From positions 124,001 through 188,000 of the forward strand of contig NZ_JAVREH010000004.1 of assembly GCF_031845305.1 (NCBI RefSeq): a stretch of DNA of 64,000 nucleotides, read 5' to 3'. The first letter of the stretch is position 1; each line of letters starts with the position of its first letter. The stretch is from Jatrophihabitans_A lederbergiae (GTDB taxonomy: Bacteria > Actinomycetota > Actinomycetes > Mycobacteriales > Jatrophihabitantaceae). Shown piece after piece: positions 17,875 through 26,328 of this stretch. The position numbers and the translations under genes were made by a program. Under the pieces are notes generated by a model that ran no database searches, was not told where the DNA came from, and worked only from the letters and a program-made list of their open reading frames with translations.

Positions 17875-19130
17875 CCGAACATCTCCTGTACTCGTGCCAA
17901 CCCGGCCACCAGCGCGTCGACCTCACCGAGAGTGGTGTAGATGCCGAACGAGGCGCGGGTGGTCGCGGAGATTCCGTAACGGACGCACACCGGGCGGGCG
18001 CAGTGGTGCCCGGCACGCACGGCGATGCCCTGCTCGTCCAGCAGCTGGCTCACGTCGTGGGGGTGGATGCCCTTCATCGTGAACGAGATCGTCGCGCCAC
18101 GGTCGACCGGATCGCTCGGTCCGATGATGGTCAGCCCCGGGACCTTGGCGAGGGCGGTCAGGGCGTAGGCGGTCAACTCGTCCTCGTGCGCCTGGATCGC
18201 GCTCATGCCGATCGCGCTGACGTAGTCGATGGCCGCGCCGAGCCCGATCGCCTCGGCGATCATCGGGGTGCCGGCCTCGAACCGGTGCGGCGGCAGCGCG
18301 TACGTGGTGCCGGTCATGTCGACGGTCTCGATCATCTCGCCGCCGCCCATGAACGGCGGCAGCTCGGCGAGAAGCTCGTAACGGCCCCAGAGCACGCCCA
18401 CGCCGGTCGGGCCGTACAGCTTGTGGCCGGTGAAGCCGACGAAGTCGACCCCGAGGGCCTGGACGTCCAGCGGCCGGTGTGGCGCGGACTGTGCCGCGTC
18501 GAGGATGGTGAGCGCTCCGACAGCCTTCGCGCGGGCGACGATCCGCGCCACCGGGTTCACCGTGCCCAGGGCGTTGGACTGGTGTACGAACGAAACCACC
18601 TTGGTGTGCTCGTCGATCCGCTCTTCGATCGCCGCCTCGACCAGCCGCCCGTCGGCATCGATGGGGATGTAGCGAAACTCGGCACCGGTCCGCTGCGCCA
18701 GCAGCTGCCAGGGCACCAGGTTCGAGTGGTGCTCCATCTCGGTGACGACGATGTTGTCGCCGGGGCCGATCCTGAATCTTTCAGCACCGATCGTCGTTGT
18801 GGCGTTCGACAGCGAGTACGCCAGCAGGTTCAGCGACTCCGAGATGTTCTTGGTGAAGATCACCTCGTCGCGGCGCGGGGCGTTGATAAATGCCGCGACC
18901 TTGTCCCGCGCTGCCTCGAAAAGCGTCGTGGCCTCGGACCCGAGCGTGTGTACCGCACGCGCGACGTTGGCATTGTGCTGCGAGTAATAGTCCTCGAGCG
19001 CATCCAGCACAGCTTGCGGCTTCTGCGAGGTGTTCGCCGAGTCGAGGTAGACCAACGGCACCCCGTGCACCTGACGGGTCAGAATCGGGAAGTCCTTGCG
19101 AATGGCTTCTACATCAAGGGTGTTGAGCAC
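17871..19130 (-). CDS. sufS: Cysteine desulfurase SufS
   Basis: SufS is a PLP enzyme that removes sulfur from cysteine and passes it to SufU. The 419-residue protein has the PLP lysine K237 in FTGHKLYGP, the histidine segment TEMEHHSN, and the persulfide Cys C377 in RAGHHCARP, as in group II desulfurases. It is followed by sufU with a 4-nt overlap and lies 75 nt after sufC. Identification is secure. Confidence 0.96.
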   Translation of the reverse strand: MLNTLDVEAIRKDFPILTRQVHGVPLVYLDSANTSQKPQAVLDALEDYYSQHNANVARAVHTLGSEATTLFEAARDKVAAFINAPRRDEVIFTKNISESLNLLAYSLSNATTTIGAERFRIGPGDNIVVTEMEHHSNLVPWQLLAQRTGAEFRYIPIDADGRLVEAAIEERIDEHTKVVSFVHQSNALGTVNPVARIVARAKAVGALTILDAAQSAPHRPLDVQALGVDFVGFTGHKLYGPTGVGVLWGRYELLAELPPFMGGGEMIETVDMTGTTYALPPHRFEAGTPMIAEAIGLGAAIDYVSAIGMSAIQAHEDELTAYALTALAKVPGLTIIGPSDPVDRGATISFTMKGIHPHDVSQLLDEQGIAVRAGHHCARPVCVRYGISATTRASFGIYTTLGEVDALVAGLARVQEMFG

Positions 19131-19205
19131 GTATGCACCGCCTCCGCTTGCTGAAACTGCTGGTTCCGCCGCCGAATTCCCTTCCGGCGACGGCCCCAGG
19201 CATGG

Positions 19206-19973
19206 CTAGATGGACGCCGGCTCGACGAGGGCCGGCTCGTTCACGCCGTAGCTGGCGTAGCCGTTCGTCTCGAGCTTCTCGGCCAGCGCGGCACCACCGG
19301 ACTCGACGATGCGGCCGTCGAAGAACACGTGCACGAAGTCGGGCCGGATGTAGCGCAGGATCCGGGTGTAGTGGGTGATCAACAGCGTGCCGATGCCCGT
19401 CTCACGAACTCGGTTCACGCCCTCGCTGACAACTCGCAGCGCGTCCACGTCGAGGCCGGAGTCGGTCTCGTCCAGAATGGCGATCTTGGGCTTGAGCAAG
19501 GCCATCTGCAGGATCTCGTGGCGCTTCTTCTCGCCGCCGGAGAAACCCTCGTTGACGTTGCGCTCGGCGAACGCCTTGTCCATCTCGAGGTCACTCATCG
19601 CGCTGTTGACCTCTTTGACCCAGGTGCGCAGCTTCGGCGCCTCGCCGCGGACCGCGGTCGCCGCAGTGCGCAGGAAGTTCGACACCGACACGCCGGGAAC
19701 CTCGACGGGGTACTGCATCGCCAGAAACAGCCCGGCGCGGGCGCGCTCGTCCACGGCCATCTCGAGGACGTTCCGGCCGTCGAGCAGCACCTCGCCGCTG
19801 GTCACGGTGTACTTCGGGTGACCAGCGATGGAGTACGCCAGCGTCGACTTGCCGGAGCCGTTGGGGCCCATGATGGCGTGCGTCTCGCCGGAGCTGACCG
19901 TGAGATTCACTCCCTTGAGGATCGGGGTGTCCTCGACGGCGACGTGCAGGTCGCGGATTTCGAGCTCGGACAT
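19206..19973 (-). CDS. sufC: Fe-S assembly ATPase SufC
   Basis: SufC is the ABC-type ATPase of the SufBC2D scaffold. The 255-residue protein has Walker A GPNGSGKST, the signature FSGGEKKRHEIL and Walker B IAILDETDSGLD, all SufC-specific forms. The C-terminal region ends in a short Ala/Pro tail. It starts 2 nt after the ferredoxin stop, within the suf operon. Confidence 0.96.
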   Translation of the reverse strand: MSELEIRDLHVAVEDTPILKGVNLTVSSGETHAIMGPNGSGKSTLAYSIAGHPKYTVTSGEVLLDGRNVLEMAVDERARAGLFLAMQYPVEVPGVSVSNFLRTAATAVRGEAPKLRTWVKEVNSAMSDLEMDKAFAERNVNEGFSGGEKKRHEILQMALLKPKIAILDETDSGLDVDALRVVSEGVNRVRETGIGTLLITHYTRILRYIRPDFVHVFFDGRIVESGGAALAEKLETNGYASYGVNEPALVEPASI

Positions 19974-19975
19974 GA

Positions 19976-20299
19976 CTAGTTCTCCTCTTTCGGGGCATTC
20001 AGATCTGCATAAACGGCGCCGTCGATCACGGATGTCTCGTACACGGCAACCGGTCGCGTCGCCGGCGGCCCGGTCGGCTTGCCACTGCGCAGGTCGAACC
20101 GCGACCCGTGCAGCTCACACTCGATGGTGCAGTCGGTGACCTCGCCATCGGACAGCGGGTAGTCGGCGTGCGAGCAGACGTCCTCGATCGCGAACACCTC
20201 GTCACCGACCCTCACCACGGCGACGTCGGCCTCGTCCAGCTCGACCCGAAGGGCGGTGCCGGGTGTGAGGTCTGCCAGCGCACAGAGCCGGGTGCTCAC
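19976..20299 (-). CDS. Rieske-type ferredoxin of the suf operon
   Basis: This 107-residue protein has the Rieske motifs CSHADYPL and CELHGSRFDL, in which two Cys and two His bind a 2Fe-2S cluster. It resembles the small Rieske ferredoxins that sit in actinobacterial suf operons and probably supplies electrons for assembly. The GTG start overlaps the sufD stop as GTGA. Confidence 0.92.
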   Translation of the reverse strand: MSTRLCALADLTPGTALRVELDEADVAVVRVGDEVFAIEDVCSHADYPLSDGEVTDCTIECELHGSRFDLRSGKPTGPPATRPVAVYETSVIDGAVYADLNAPKEEN

Positions 20300-21522
20300 T
20301 CCTCGCTCCCGGCCACCGCCGGCGCACCGCCGAGCCGGGCGTCGATGGTGTCCATCAGCCGGTCGTGCAGGGCGGGAACCTTGATCCGGTCGACGATGTC
20401 GGCGAAGAACCCGCGCACCACCAGCCGGCGGGCCTCGTCGGCCGGAATGCCTCGTGACTGCAGGTAGAACAGCTGCAGGTCGTCGAAGCGCCCGGTCGCG
20501 CTGGCGTGGCCGGCGCCGGCGATCTCACCGGTTTCGATCTCGAGGTTGGGTACCGAGTCGGCCCGCGCGCCGTCGGTCAGCAGCAGGTTGCGGTTCAGCT
20601 CGTAGGTGCTGGTGCCGATGGCGTCCGGACGGATGCGCACGTCGCCGATCCAGACGGTGCGCGAGGTGTCACCGTCGAGGACGGACTTGTAGACGACGTT
20701 GGAGCTGCACTGCGGCACGGCGTGGTCGACGTACAGCCGGGCCTCCTGGTGTTGGTTGTCACCGGCGAAGGACAACCCGTACAGCTCGGCCGATCCACCC
20801 GGTCCGGCGTAGGTCACCGTCGGGTTCAACCGGACGACATCCCCGCCGAGGTTGACGGCGAGGTGGGTGTAGCCGGCGTCCCGACCGACCCTCGCCGCGT
20901 GCGCGGCGACGTGCACCGCTCCGGCGTCCCAGTCCTGCACGCTGATCAACGTGAGCCGGGCGCCGTCGCCGACCAGCACCTCGACGTTCGCCGCGACGGT
21001 GACCTCACCCAGGTGGTCCATCACCACGGTGGCCGAGCTGTGAGCACGGGCGTCGATGACGAAGTAGCCGTAGTTCAGCCCGGGCTTGCCGACGGAGCGC
21101 AGCGTGATGGGCCCGGTCAGTTCGGCGTTCGCGTCGATGGTCACCAGCACCACCTGCGCGACGTTGGCCGCGACCAGCGCGCTGACCCGGTCGCCCGGCG
21201 TCAGCGCGGTGCCCACCAGCGGGTGCTCGCGGCTGACGGACGTCAGGGTCACACCCTCGGGCAGCTCGCTCTCGAAGCGGAACGTGTCCTCGGACTCGAA
21301 CGGCTGGAACAGCGGCCGCAGCTTGCGCAGCGGACTGAACCGCCAGTCCTCCTCGCGGCCGGTGGGCACGCCGAAGTCGTCCGGGTTCCGCGAGGTGAAG
21401 CGCTCTGCCGGCGAGCCGGTCCCGGTGGTCGTACCCGGAGCGCCGTGGCTGTGGGCCCCGGCGTCCGGTGCCTGCAGTTCTGATTCGGCCTGCAGTTCTG
21501 ATTCGGTACGTGTAGCAGTCAC
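20296..21522 (-). CDS. sufD: Fe-S assembly protein SufD
   Basis: SufD pairs with SufB and SufC as the cluster-building scaffold. The 408-residue protein has the SufBD beta-helix core and a helical C-terminus; its DLQLFYLQSRGIPADEARRLVVRGFF is the conserved tail. The N-terminal ESELQAESELQAPD comes from an 18-bp duplication. The GTG start lies 3 nt after the sufB stop. Confidence 0.95.
   Translation of the reverse strand: MTATRTESELQAESELQAPDAGAHSHGAPGTTTGTGSPAERFTSRNPDDFGVPTGREEDWRFSPLRKLRPLFQPFESEDTFRFESELPEGVTLTSVSREHPLVGTALTPGDRVSALVAANVAQVVLVTIDANAELTGPITLRSVGKPGLNYGYFVIDARAHSSATVVMDHLGEVTVAANVEVLVGDGARLTLISVQDWDAGAVHVAAHAARVGRDAGYTHLAVNLGGDVVRLNPTVTYAGPGGSAELYGLSFAGDNQHQEARLYVDHAVPQCSSNVVYKSVLDGDTSRTVWIGDVRIRPDAIGTSTYELNRNLLLTDGARADSVPNLEIETGEIAGAGHASATGRFDDLQLFYLQSRGIPADEARRLVVRGFFADIVDRIKVPALHDRLMDTIDARLGGAPAVAGSEE
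21470..21505 (-). repeat. Exact 18-bp tandem duplication in the sufD start region
   Basis: GCCTGCAGTTCTGATTCG occurs at 21470-21487 and 21488-21505 with no mismatch. It encodes the doubled ESELQA near the SufD N-terminus. Confidence 0.9.
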
Positions 21523-21525
21523 TTG

Positions 21526-22956
21526 TTAGCCGACCGCGCCTTCCATCTGAAGTTCGATGAGCCGGTTCAGCTCAAGGGCATATTCCATCGGCAGCTCACG
21601 GGCGATGGGCTCGACGAAGCCGCGCACGATCATGGCCATCGCCTCGTCCTCGGACAGGCCCCGGCTCATCAGGTAGAAGAGCTGGTCGTCGCTGACCTTG
21701 GACACCGTGGCCTCGTGGCCCATCGACACGTCGTCCTCGCGGACGTCGACGTAGGGGTAGGTGTCCGAGCGGCTGATGGTGTCGACCAGCAGCGCGTCGC
21801 ACTTGACCGTGGACTTGCTGTGGTGAGCGCCGGGCTCGACCTGCACCAGGCCGCGGTAGGACGTCCGGCCACCCGCCCGGGCAACTGACTTCGAGATGAT
21901 GGTCGAGGACGTGTACGGCGCGGCGTGCACCATCTTGGCGCCGGCGTCCTGGTGCTGGCCCTCGCCCGCGAACGCGATCGAGAGCACCTCACCCTTGGCG
22001 TGCTCGCCGGTCATCCAGACCGCCGGGTACTTCATGGTCACCTTCGAGCCGATGTTGCCGTCGACCCACTCCATGGTGGCGCCCTCCTGGGCGACCGCGC
22101 GCTTGGTAACCAGGTTGTACACGTTGTTCGACCAGTTCTGGATGGTGGTGTAACGGCACCGGCCACCCTTCTTGACGATGATCTCGACGACCGCCGAGTG
22201 CAGTGAGTCCGAGGAGTAGATCGGCGCGGTGCAGCCCTCGACGTAGTGCACGTAGGCGTCCTCGTCGATGATCATCAGGGTGCGCTCGAACTGCCCCATG
22301 TTCTCGGTGTTGATCCGGAAGTAGGCCTGCAGCGGGATGTCGACGTGGACGCCCTTGGGCACGTAGATGAACGAGCCACCCGACCACACGGCGGTGTTCA
22401 GCGCGGCGAACTTGTTGTCACCGGACGGGATGACGGTGCCGAAGTACTCCTTGAAGAGGTCCTCGTGCTCGCGCAGCGCGGTGTCGGTGTCCAGGAACAG
22501 GACGCCCTGCTCCTCGAGGTCTTCGCGGATCTTGTGGTAGACGACCTCGGACTCGTACTGGGCGGCGACGCCGGAGACCAGCCGCTGCTTCTCGGCCTCG
22601 GGGATGCCCAGCTTGTCGTAGGTGTTCTTGATGTCGGTCGGCAGGTCGTCCCAGGTCGCGGCCTGCTTCTCGGTCGAGCGCACGAAGTACTTGATGTTCT
22701 CGAAGTCGATTCCGGACAGGTCCGAACCCCAGTTGGGCATGGGCTTCTTGCGGAAGATCTCCAGAGCCTTCAGCCGTCGCTCCAGCATCCACTCAGGCTC
22801 GTTCTTCAGCGCCGAGATGTTGCGGACGACGTCCTCGTTCAGGCCACGACGCGCAGTCGATCCCGCTACGTCGGTGTCTGACCAACCGAATTTGTACGTC
22901 GACAGCGCATCGATCTGCTCGCCCTGCGTCTGAACGCGCTCTGCTGCTGTGGTCAT
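21526..22956 (-). CDS. sufB: Fe-S assembly scaffold SufB
   Basis: SufB is the main scaffold on which Fe-S clusters form. The 476-residue protein has NMGQFERTLMIIDEDAYVHYVEGCTAPIY in the core and DDQLFYLMSRGLSEDEAMAMIVRGFVEPIARELPMEYA near the C-terminus. No intein is present, unlike some mycobacterial SufB. It is preceded by sufR with a 67-nt gap. Confidence 0.97.
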   Translation of the reverse strand: MTTAAERVQTQGEQIDALSTYKFGWSDTDVAGSTARRGLNEDVVRNISALKNEPEWMLERRLKALEIFRKKPMPNWGSDLSGIDFENIKYFVRSTEKQAATWDDLPTDIKNTYDKLGIPEAEKQRLVSGVAAQYESEVVYHKIREDLEEQGVLFLDTDTALREHEDLFKEYFGTVIPSGDNKFAALNTAVWSGGSFIYVPKGVHVDIPLQAYFRINTENMGQFERTLMIIDEDAYVHYVEGCTAPIYSSDSLHSAVVEIIVKKGGRCRYTTIQNWSNNVYNLVTKRAVAQEGATMEWVDGNIGSKVTMKYPAVWMTGEHAKGEVLSIAFAGEGQHQDAGAKMVHAAPYTSSTIISKSVARAGGRTSYRGLVQVEPGAHHSKSTVKCDALLVDTISRSDTYPYVDVREDDVSMGHEATVSKVSDDQLFYLMSRGLSEDEAMAMIVRGFVEPIARELPMEYALELNRLIELQMEGAVG

Positions 22957-23023
22957 TATGTGCCTCCCAGGCTGGGATAACTGCTGTTAGCGGCTTGACT
23001 TGCCGGTGGTCCGAACATCCCCG

Positions 23024-23803
23024 TCAGGGCTGCTCGGCTGTAACGGTGTCTTGCGGAATCTGGCTGCCGTGCGGGATATGGGTGGTGCACACGCCGTCGC
23101 CATGGGCGATGGTCGCGAGTCGTTGGACGTTCGTGCCGAGCAAGTCGGCCAGCGCCCGGGTCTCTGCCTCGCACAGCTCCGGGAACTCCGCGGCCACGTG
23201 GGCCACCGGGCAGTGGTGCTGGCAGATCTGGGTGCCGTGACCGGCCGGCGTCGCCTTCGCGGCGTAGCCCTCGTCGGTGAGGGCAGCCGCTACCAGCGAG
23301 GCCCGCTCGCGCTGACCGGCCAGGTCATCTTCGGCGGTGGGTCCGCCGGCGGTCGCTGCGGTGGTCAGCCTGGCATCGATGCGGGCGGCCAGGGTGTGGG
23401 CGCGATGGTCGGCGAAGGCGGCCACCGCACGCTCACCGCCGGTCTCGCGCAGGTAGCGCAGCGCGGTCGAGGCGAGGTCGTCATAGGCGTGGCCGAAACT
23501 CGCCCGGCCCGCGTCGGTGAGCTGGTAGGCCCGAGCCGGACGGCCACGCCCGCGCGGGTGAAGTGCGGAGACTCGGGGCTCGACGTCGACGAAGATGCCA
23601 TCCACCACCAGGGCGTCCAGATGGCGGCGGATCGCGGCGGCCGATAGTTCCAAACGCTCGGCGAAGGCGGCGGCGGTCAGCGGGCCGGATTCCTGCGCGA
23701 GCCGGACGACCGCGTCCCTGGTCCGTCCCTCCGAGGCGGGTGTGGTGACAGCGCGTCCTGCGGGCGCCACAGTGGCAACCTCAGCGGACCGGGTCATTTT
23801 CAC
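23024..23803 (-). CDS. sufR: Fe-S-sensing repressor SufR
   Basis: SufR is a DeoR/ArsR-like winged-helix repressor that senses Fe-S status and controls the suf operon it leads. The HTH is at about residues 28-75 (TAAAFAERLELSAAAIRRHL). The cluster-binding Cys are C194 and C198 in CQHHCPV and C211 in FPELCEAE. The start is the GTG at 23803 or the ATG at 23797. An imperfect inverted element overlaps the start and would allow autorepression. Confidence 0.9.
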   Translation of the reverse strand: MKMTRSAEVATVAPAGRAVTTPASEGRTRDAVVRLAQESGPLTAAAFAERLELSAAAIRRHLDALVVDGIFVDVEPRVSALHPRGRGRPARAYQLTDAGRASFGHAYDDLASTALRYLRETGGERAVAAFADHRAHTLAARIDARLTTAATAGGPTAEDDLAGQRERASLVAAALTDEGYAAKATPAGHGTQICQHHCPVAHVAAEFPELCEAETRALADLLGTNVQRLATIAHGDGVCTTHIPHGSQIPQDTVTAEQP

Positions 23804-23814
23804 AAGACAAGTAT
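23800..23814 (-). promoter_or_regulatory. Candidate SufR operator over the sufR start
   Basis: On the minus strand the sequence reads ATACT-TGTCT-TGTGA. As I recall, mycobacterial SufR binds ACACT-N5-TGTGA; this differs by one base and has the same spacing. It overlaps a -10-like CATACT that ends 6 nt before the GTG at 23803, so binding would block transcription of the whole suf operon. This is inference from motif and position. Confidence 0.55.
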
Positions 23815-23883
23815 GACGTATTTCCGCGCGGGATCACAGTTGGGGGGACGCCAGCGCGATTCCGGTCTCACCTGCGCACGCGG

Positions 23884-23889
23884 TAGGTT
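23884..23889 (+). promoter_or_regulatory. -10 box TAGGTT for leaderless acyltransferase gene
   Basis: TAGGTT is followed by 8 nt and then the GTG at 23898. No ribosome site is present. The arrangement fits a leaderless transcript. Confidence 0.45.
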
Positions 23890-23897
23890 TTCTCACC

Positions 23898-24569
23898 GTG
23901 CTGTATCGCGCTGCTGAGCTGACCGTATCGCCCCTGCTGCGCACCTATTTTCGTCCCCATGCGACGGGGCAGCAGCACGTACCGCGCACCGGCCCGGCGA
24001 TCATCGCGGCCAACCACCTGTCCGCCGCCGACGAGGTCTTCACGCCCATCACGGCCGGCCGGCAGGTGATCTACTTCGCCAAGGCCGAGTACTTCACCGG
24101 CTCCGGAGTGCGCGGCAAGGTGAGCGCCTGGGGGTTCCGCGAGTTCGGCCACGTCCCGGTCGACCGCAGCAATCCGCGCGCCGCGGCGTCGACCATCGAC
24201 GTCGGGGTCGAGCTGCTCGCGGCGGGCAAGGCCCTGGGCATCTATCCCGAGGGCACCCGCTCCCCCGATGGCCGGCTGCACAAGTTCCGCACCGGAGTGG
24301 CCCGGCTGGCCCTGCGCTCGGGCGCCCCCGTCGTCCCGGTCGGCCTGGTCGGCACCCAGCACGTGCTCGCCACCGGTGATCCGCGCTGGCATCGCGAGCC
24401 CGTCGAGGTGCACTATGGCTCGGCCCTGGACTTCTCCGGCCGCCCCGAGGACGAGCGGTCCGCACGGGTGCTGCGCGAGGTCACCGAGACCATCCGCGAG
24501 GCCGTCCAGCGGCTGTCGGGCCAGGAGTACGTCGACGCGTACGGCAGCTCCGTGAAGGCCGCCGAATGA
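23898..24569 (+). CDS. 1-acyl-sn-glycerol-3-phosphate acyltransferase family (PlsC-like)
   Basis: This 223-residue protein carries the acyltransferase motifs: the catalytic HX4D in NHLSAADE, the segment GHVPVDR, and the substrate-binding YPEGTRSPDG. Family members acylate lysophosphatidic acid in phospholipid synthesis at the membrane. It is divergent from sufR and about 75 nt upstream of an ABC transporter gene, neither of which specifies its acceptor. No Shine-Dalgarno sequence is seen before the GTG. Confidence 0.88.
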   Translation: MLYRAAELTVSPLLRTYFRPHATGQQHVPRTGPAIIAANHLSAADEVFTPITAGRQVIYFAKAEYFTGSGVRGKVSAWGFREFGHVPVDRSNPRAAASTIDVGVELLAAGKALGIYPEGTRSPDGRLHKFRTGVARLALRSGAPVVPVGLVGTQHVLATGDPRWHREPVEVHYGSALDFSGRPEDERSARVLREVTETIREAVQRLSGQEYVDAYGSSVKAAE

Positions 24570-24631
24570 CCGCGGTGTTTAGCCGATCACCCCGGCCGAC
24601 CTGCGCACGGCGGGATCACAGCGCGGCTACC

Positions 24632-24637
24632 TAGACT
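24632..24637 (+). promoter_or_regulatory. -10 box TAGACT for leaderless ABC ATPase gene
   Basis: TAGACT is separated by exactly 6 nt from the GTG at 24644. The GGGAG next to the GTG is too close to act as a ribosome site, so a leaderless start is likelier. Confidence 0.55.
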
Positions 24638-24643
24638 CAGGGA

Positions 24644-25570
24644 GTGCCCGCCCCCGCCGTCGAGATCCGCGATCTCGTCAAACGCTATGCCGGACGGGCC
24701 GTCGTGGACTCCATCTCGCTCACCGTGCCCCGTGGCCAGCTGCTCGCGCTGCTGGGCACCAACGGGGCCGGCAAGACCACGACCATCGAGATCTGCGAGG
24801 GGTTCCGGCGCGCCGACAGCGGCTCGGTCCGGGTGCTCGGCCTCGATCCGGTGGCCGACGGCGCGCGGTTACGTCCCAAGGTCGGCGTGATGCTGCAGGA
24901 CGGCGTCGGCGGCTACACCGGCGCCAGGGCGCTGGAGCTGCTGCAACTGTTCGGCAGCTACGCCGCCCATCCGCTGGACGCGGTCGGGCTGCTGGACCTG
25001 GTGGACCTGGCCGGTGCGGCACGGACCCCGGTCAAGCGGCTCTCCGGTGGCCAGCAGCAGCGGCTGTCACTGGCGATGGCGCTGATCTCGCGGCCGGAGC
25101 TGCTGTTCCTGGACGAGCCCACCACCGGCATGGACCCGCAGGCCCGCCACACCACCTGGGACCTCATCCGGCGGTTGCGGGCGGACGGCGTCAGCGTGGT
25201 GCTCACCACCCACTACCTGGACGAGGCCGAAGAGCTCGCCGACAACGTGATCATGCTGCACGCCGGGCGCATCGTGGCCGAGGGCAGCCCCGCTGAGCTG
25301 ACCCGCACCAACGCCGTCGGCCAGGTCCGCTTCTCGGCCCGCCGCGGCCTTCCGGTCGAGCGCCTGCGCGACGCCCTGCCGGTCGGCAGCGCGGTCACCG
25401 AGGTCGCTCCCGGGCACTATCTGGTGTCGGCCGAGGTGACCCCGGAACTGCTCGCCGCGGTGACCTCGTGGTGCGCGTCCCAGCAGGTGCTCGCCGAGGG
25501 ACTGACCGTGGAGCGCCGCAGCCTGGAAGACGTCTTCCTCGCCCTCACCACGGCCGAGGGAGCCCGATGA
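24644..25570 (+). CDS. ABC-2 type transporter ATP-binding protein
   Basis: This 308-residue ATPase has Walker A GTNGAGKTTT, signature RLSGGQQQRLSLA and Walker B LLFLDEPTTGMDP, and a C-terminal extension of about 90 residues typical of drug- or lipid-export ATPases. Its stop overlaps the start of the permease (ATGA), and the permease overlaps ctaA in the same way. An ABC transporter next to ctaA is common in actinobacteria, which hints at a link to cytochrome oxidase or heme biogenesis, but the substrate is unknown. Confidence 0.88.
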   Translation: MPAPAVEIRDLVKRYAGRAVVDSISLTVPRGQLLALLGTNGAGKTTTIEICEGFRRADSGSVRVLGLDPVADGARLRPKVGVMLQDGVGGYTGARALELLQLFGSYAAHPLDAVGLLDLVDLAGAARTPVKRLSGGQQQRLSLAMALISRPELLFLDEPTTGMDPQARHTTWDLIRRLRADGVSVVLTTHYLDEAEELADNVIMLHAGRIVAEGSPAELTRTNAVGQVRFSARRGLPVERLRDALPVGSAVTEVAPGHYLVSAEVTPELLAAVTSWCASQQVLAEGLTVERRSLEDVFLALTTAEGAR

Positions 25571-26328
25571 CGAGCTTCGCGCCCGCGCCCGGCGCTGCTC
25601 CGACCGCCGCGATGCTGGCCGCGCAGACCCGCATGGAACTCCGGCTGCTGCTGCGCAACGGCGAGCAGGTCGGGCTGACGCTCGTCATTCCGCTGCTGCT
25701 GGAGTTCTTCTTCAACCTGCCGCTGCTGTACTCCCTGGACGCGCCGCGCCGCATCGATTTCGTCGTGCCCTCGGTGCTCGCCCTCGCGGTGATGAGCGCC
25801 TCGTTCACCGGCCTGGCAATCGGAACCGGCTTCGAGCGAAAGTACGCCGTGCTCAAGCGGCTCGGGGCGACGGCGCTCTCGCGGCCGGTGCTGCTGCTGG
25901 GCAAGACCTGTGCCGTCCTGCTGCTGCAGGTCCTGCAGGCCGTCCTGATCTGCCTGTTCGGGCTGGTGCTGGGCTGGCATCCCACCGGCGATCCGGTGTG
26001 GGCGGTGCTGCTGATCGTGCTGGGAACCTTCACGTTTGGCGGCTTGGGACTGCTGCTCGCGGGCACGGTCCGCGCCGAGATCACCCTCGCGGCGGCCAAC
26101 CTGGTCTGGCTGGTGCTGCTTTTCGCCGGTGGCATCGCCATCCCGCTGAGCAGGTATCCCAGCGCGGCGGCGGACGTGCTGCGGTTCCTACCCTCGGCCG
26201 CGCTGTCCGACGGGCTTCACGAGGTTCTGGAACACGGCCAGGGCCTGCCGGTCCGGGCGGTGCTCACCCTGCTGGTCTGGGCAGCTCTGGCACTGCCTGC
26301 CGCCGCTCGCTGGTTTCGATGGGAATGA
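25567..26328 (+). CDS. ABC-2 type transporter permease
   Basis: This 253-residue membrane protein has about six hydrophobic segments and the ABC-2 layout. SFTGLAIGTGFERKYAVLKRLGATALSR is the cytoplasmic region that would contact the ATPase. The ATG overlaps the ATPase stop; an upstream extension to 25468 is the ATPase gene in another frame. It is coupled to ctaA by a further 4-nt overlap. Confidence 0.85.
   Translation: MTSFAPAPGAAPTAAMLAAQTRMELRLLLRNGEQVGLTLVIPLLLEFFFNLPLLYSLDAPRRIDFVVPSVLALAVMSASFTGLAIGTGFERKYAVLKRLGATALSRPVLLLGKTCAVLLLQVLQAVLICLFGLVLGWHPTGDPVWAVLLIVLGTFTFGGLGLLLAGTVRAEITLAAANLVWLVLLFAGGIAIPLSRYPSAAADVLRFLPSAALSDGLHEVLEHGQGLPVRAVLTLLVWAALALPAAARWFRWE

Noticed and set aside
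25468..25566. Longer N-termini for the ABC permease (25468), zinc peptidase (15060), transaldolase (33708), opcA (38547) and similar
   Set aside because: The extensions lie in the preceding gene or in non-coding leader and lack ribosome sites; internal starts have ribosome sites or ATGA/GTGA overlaps.
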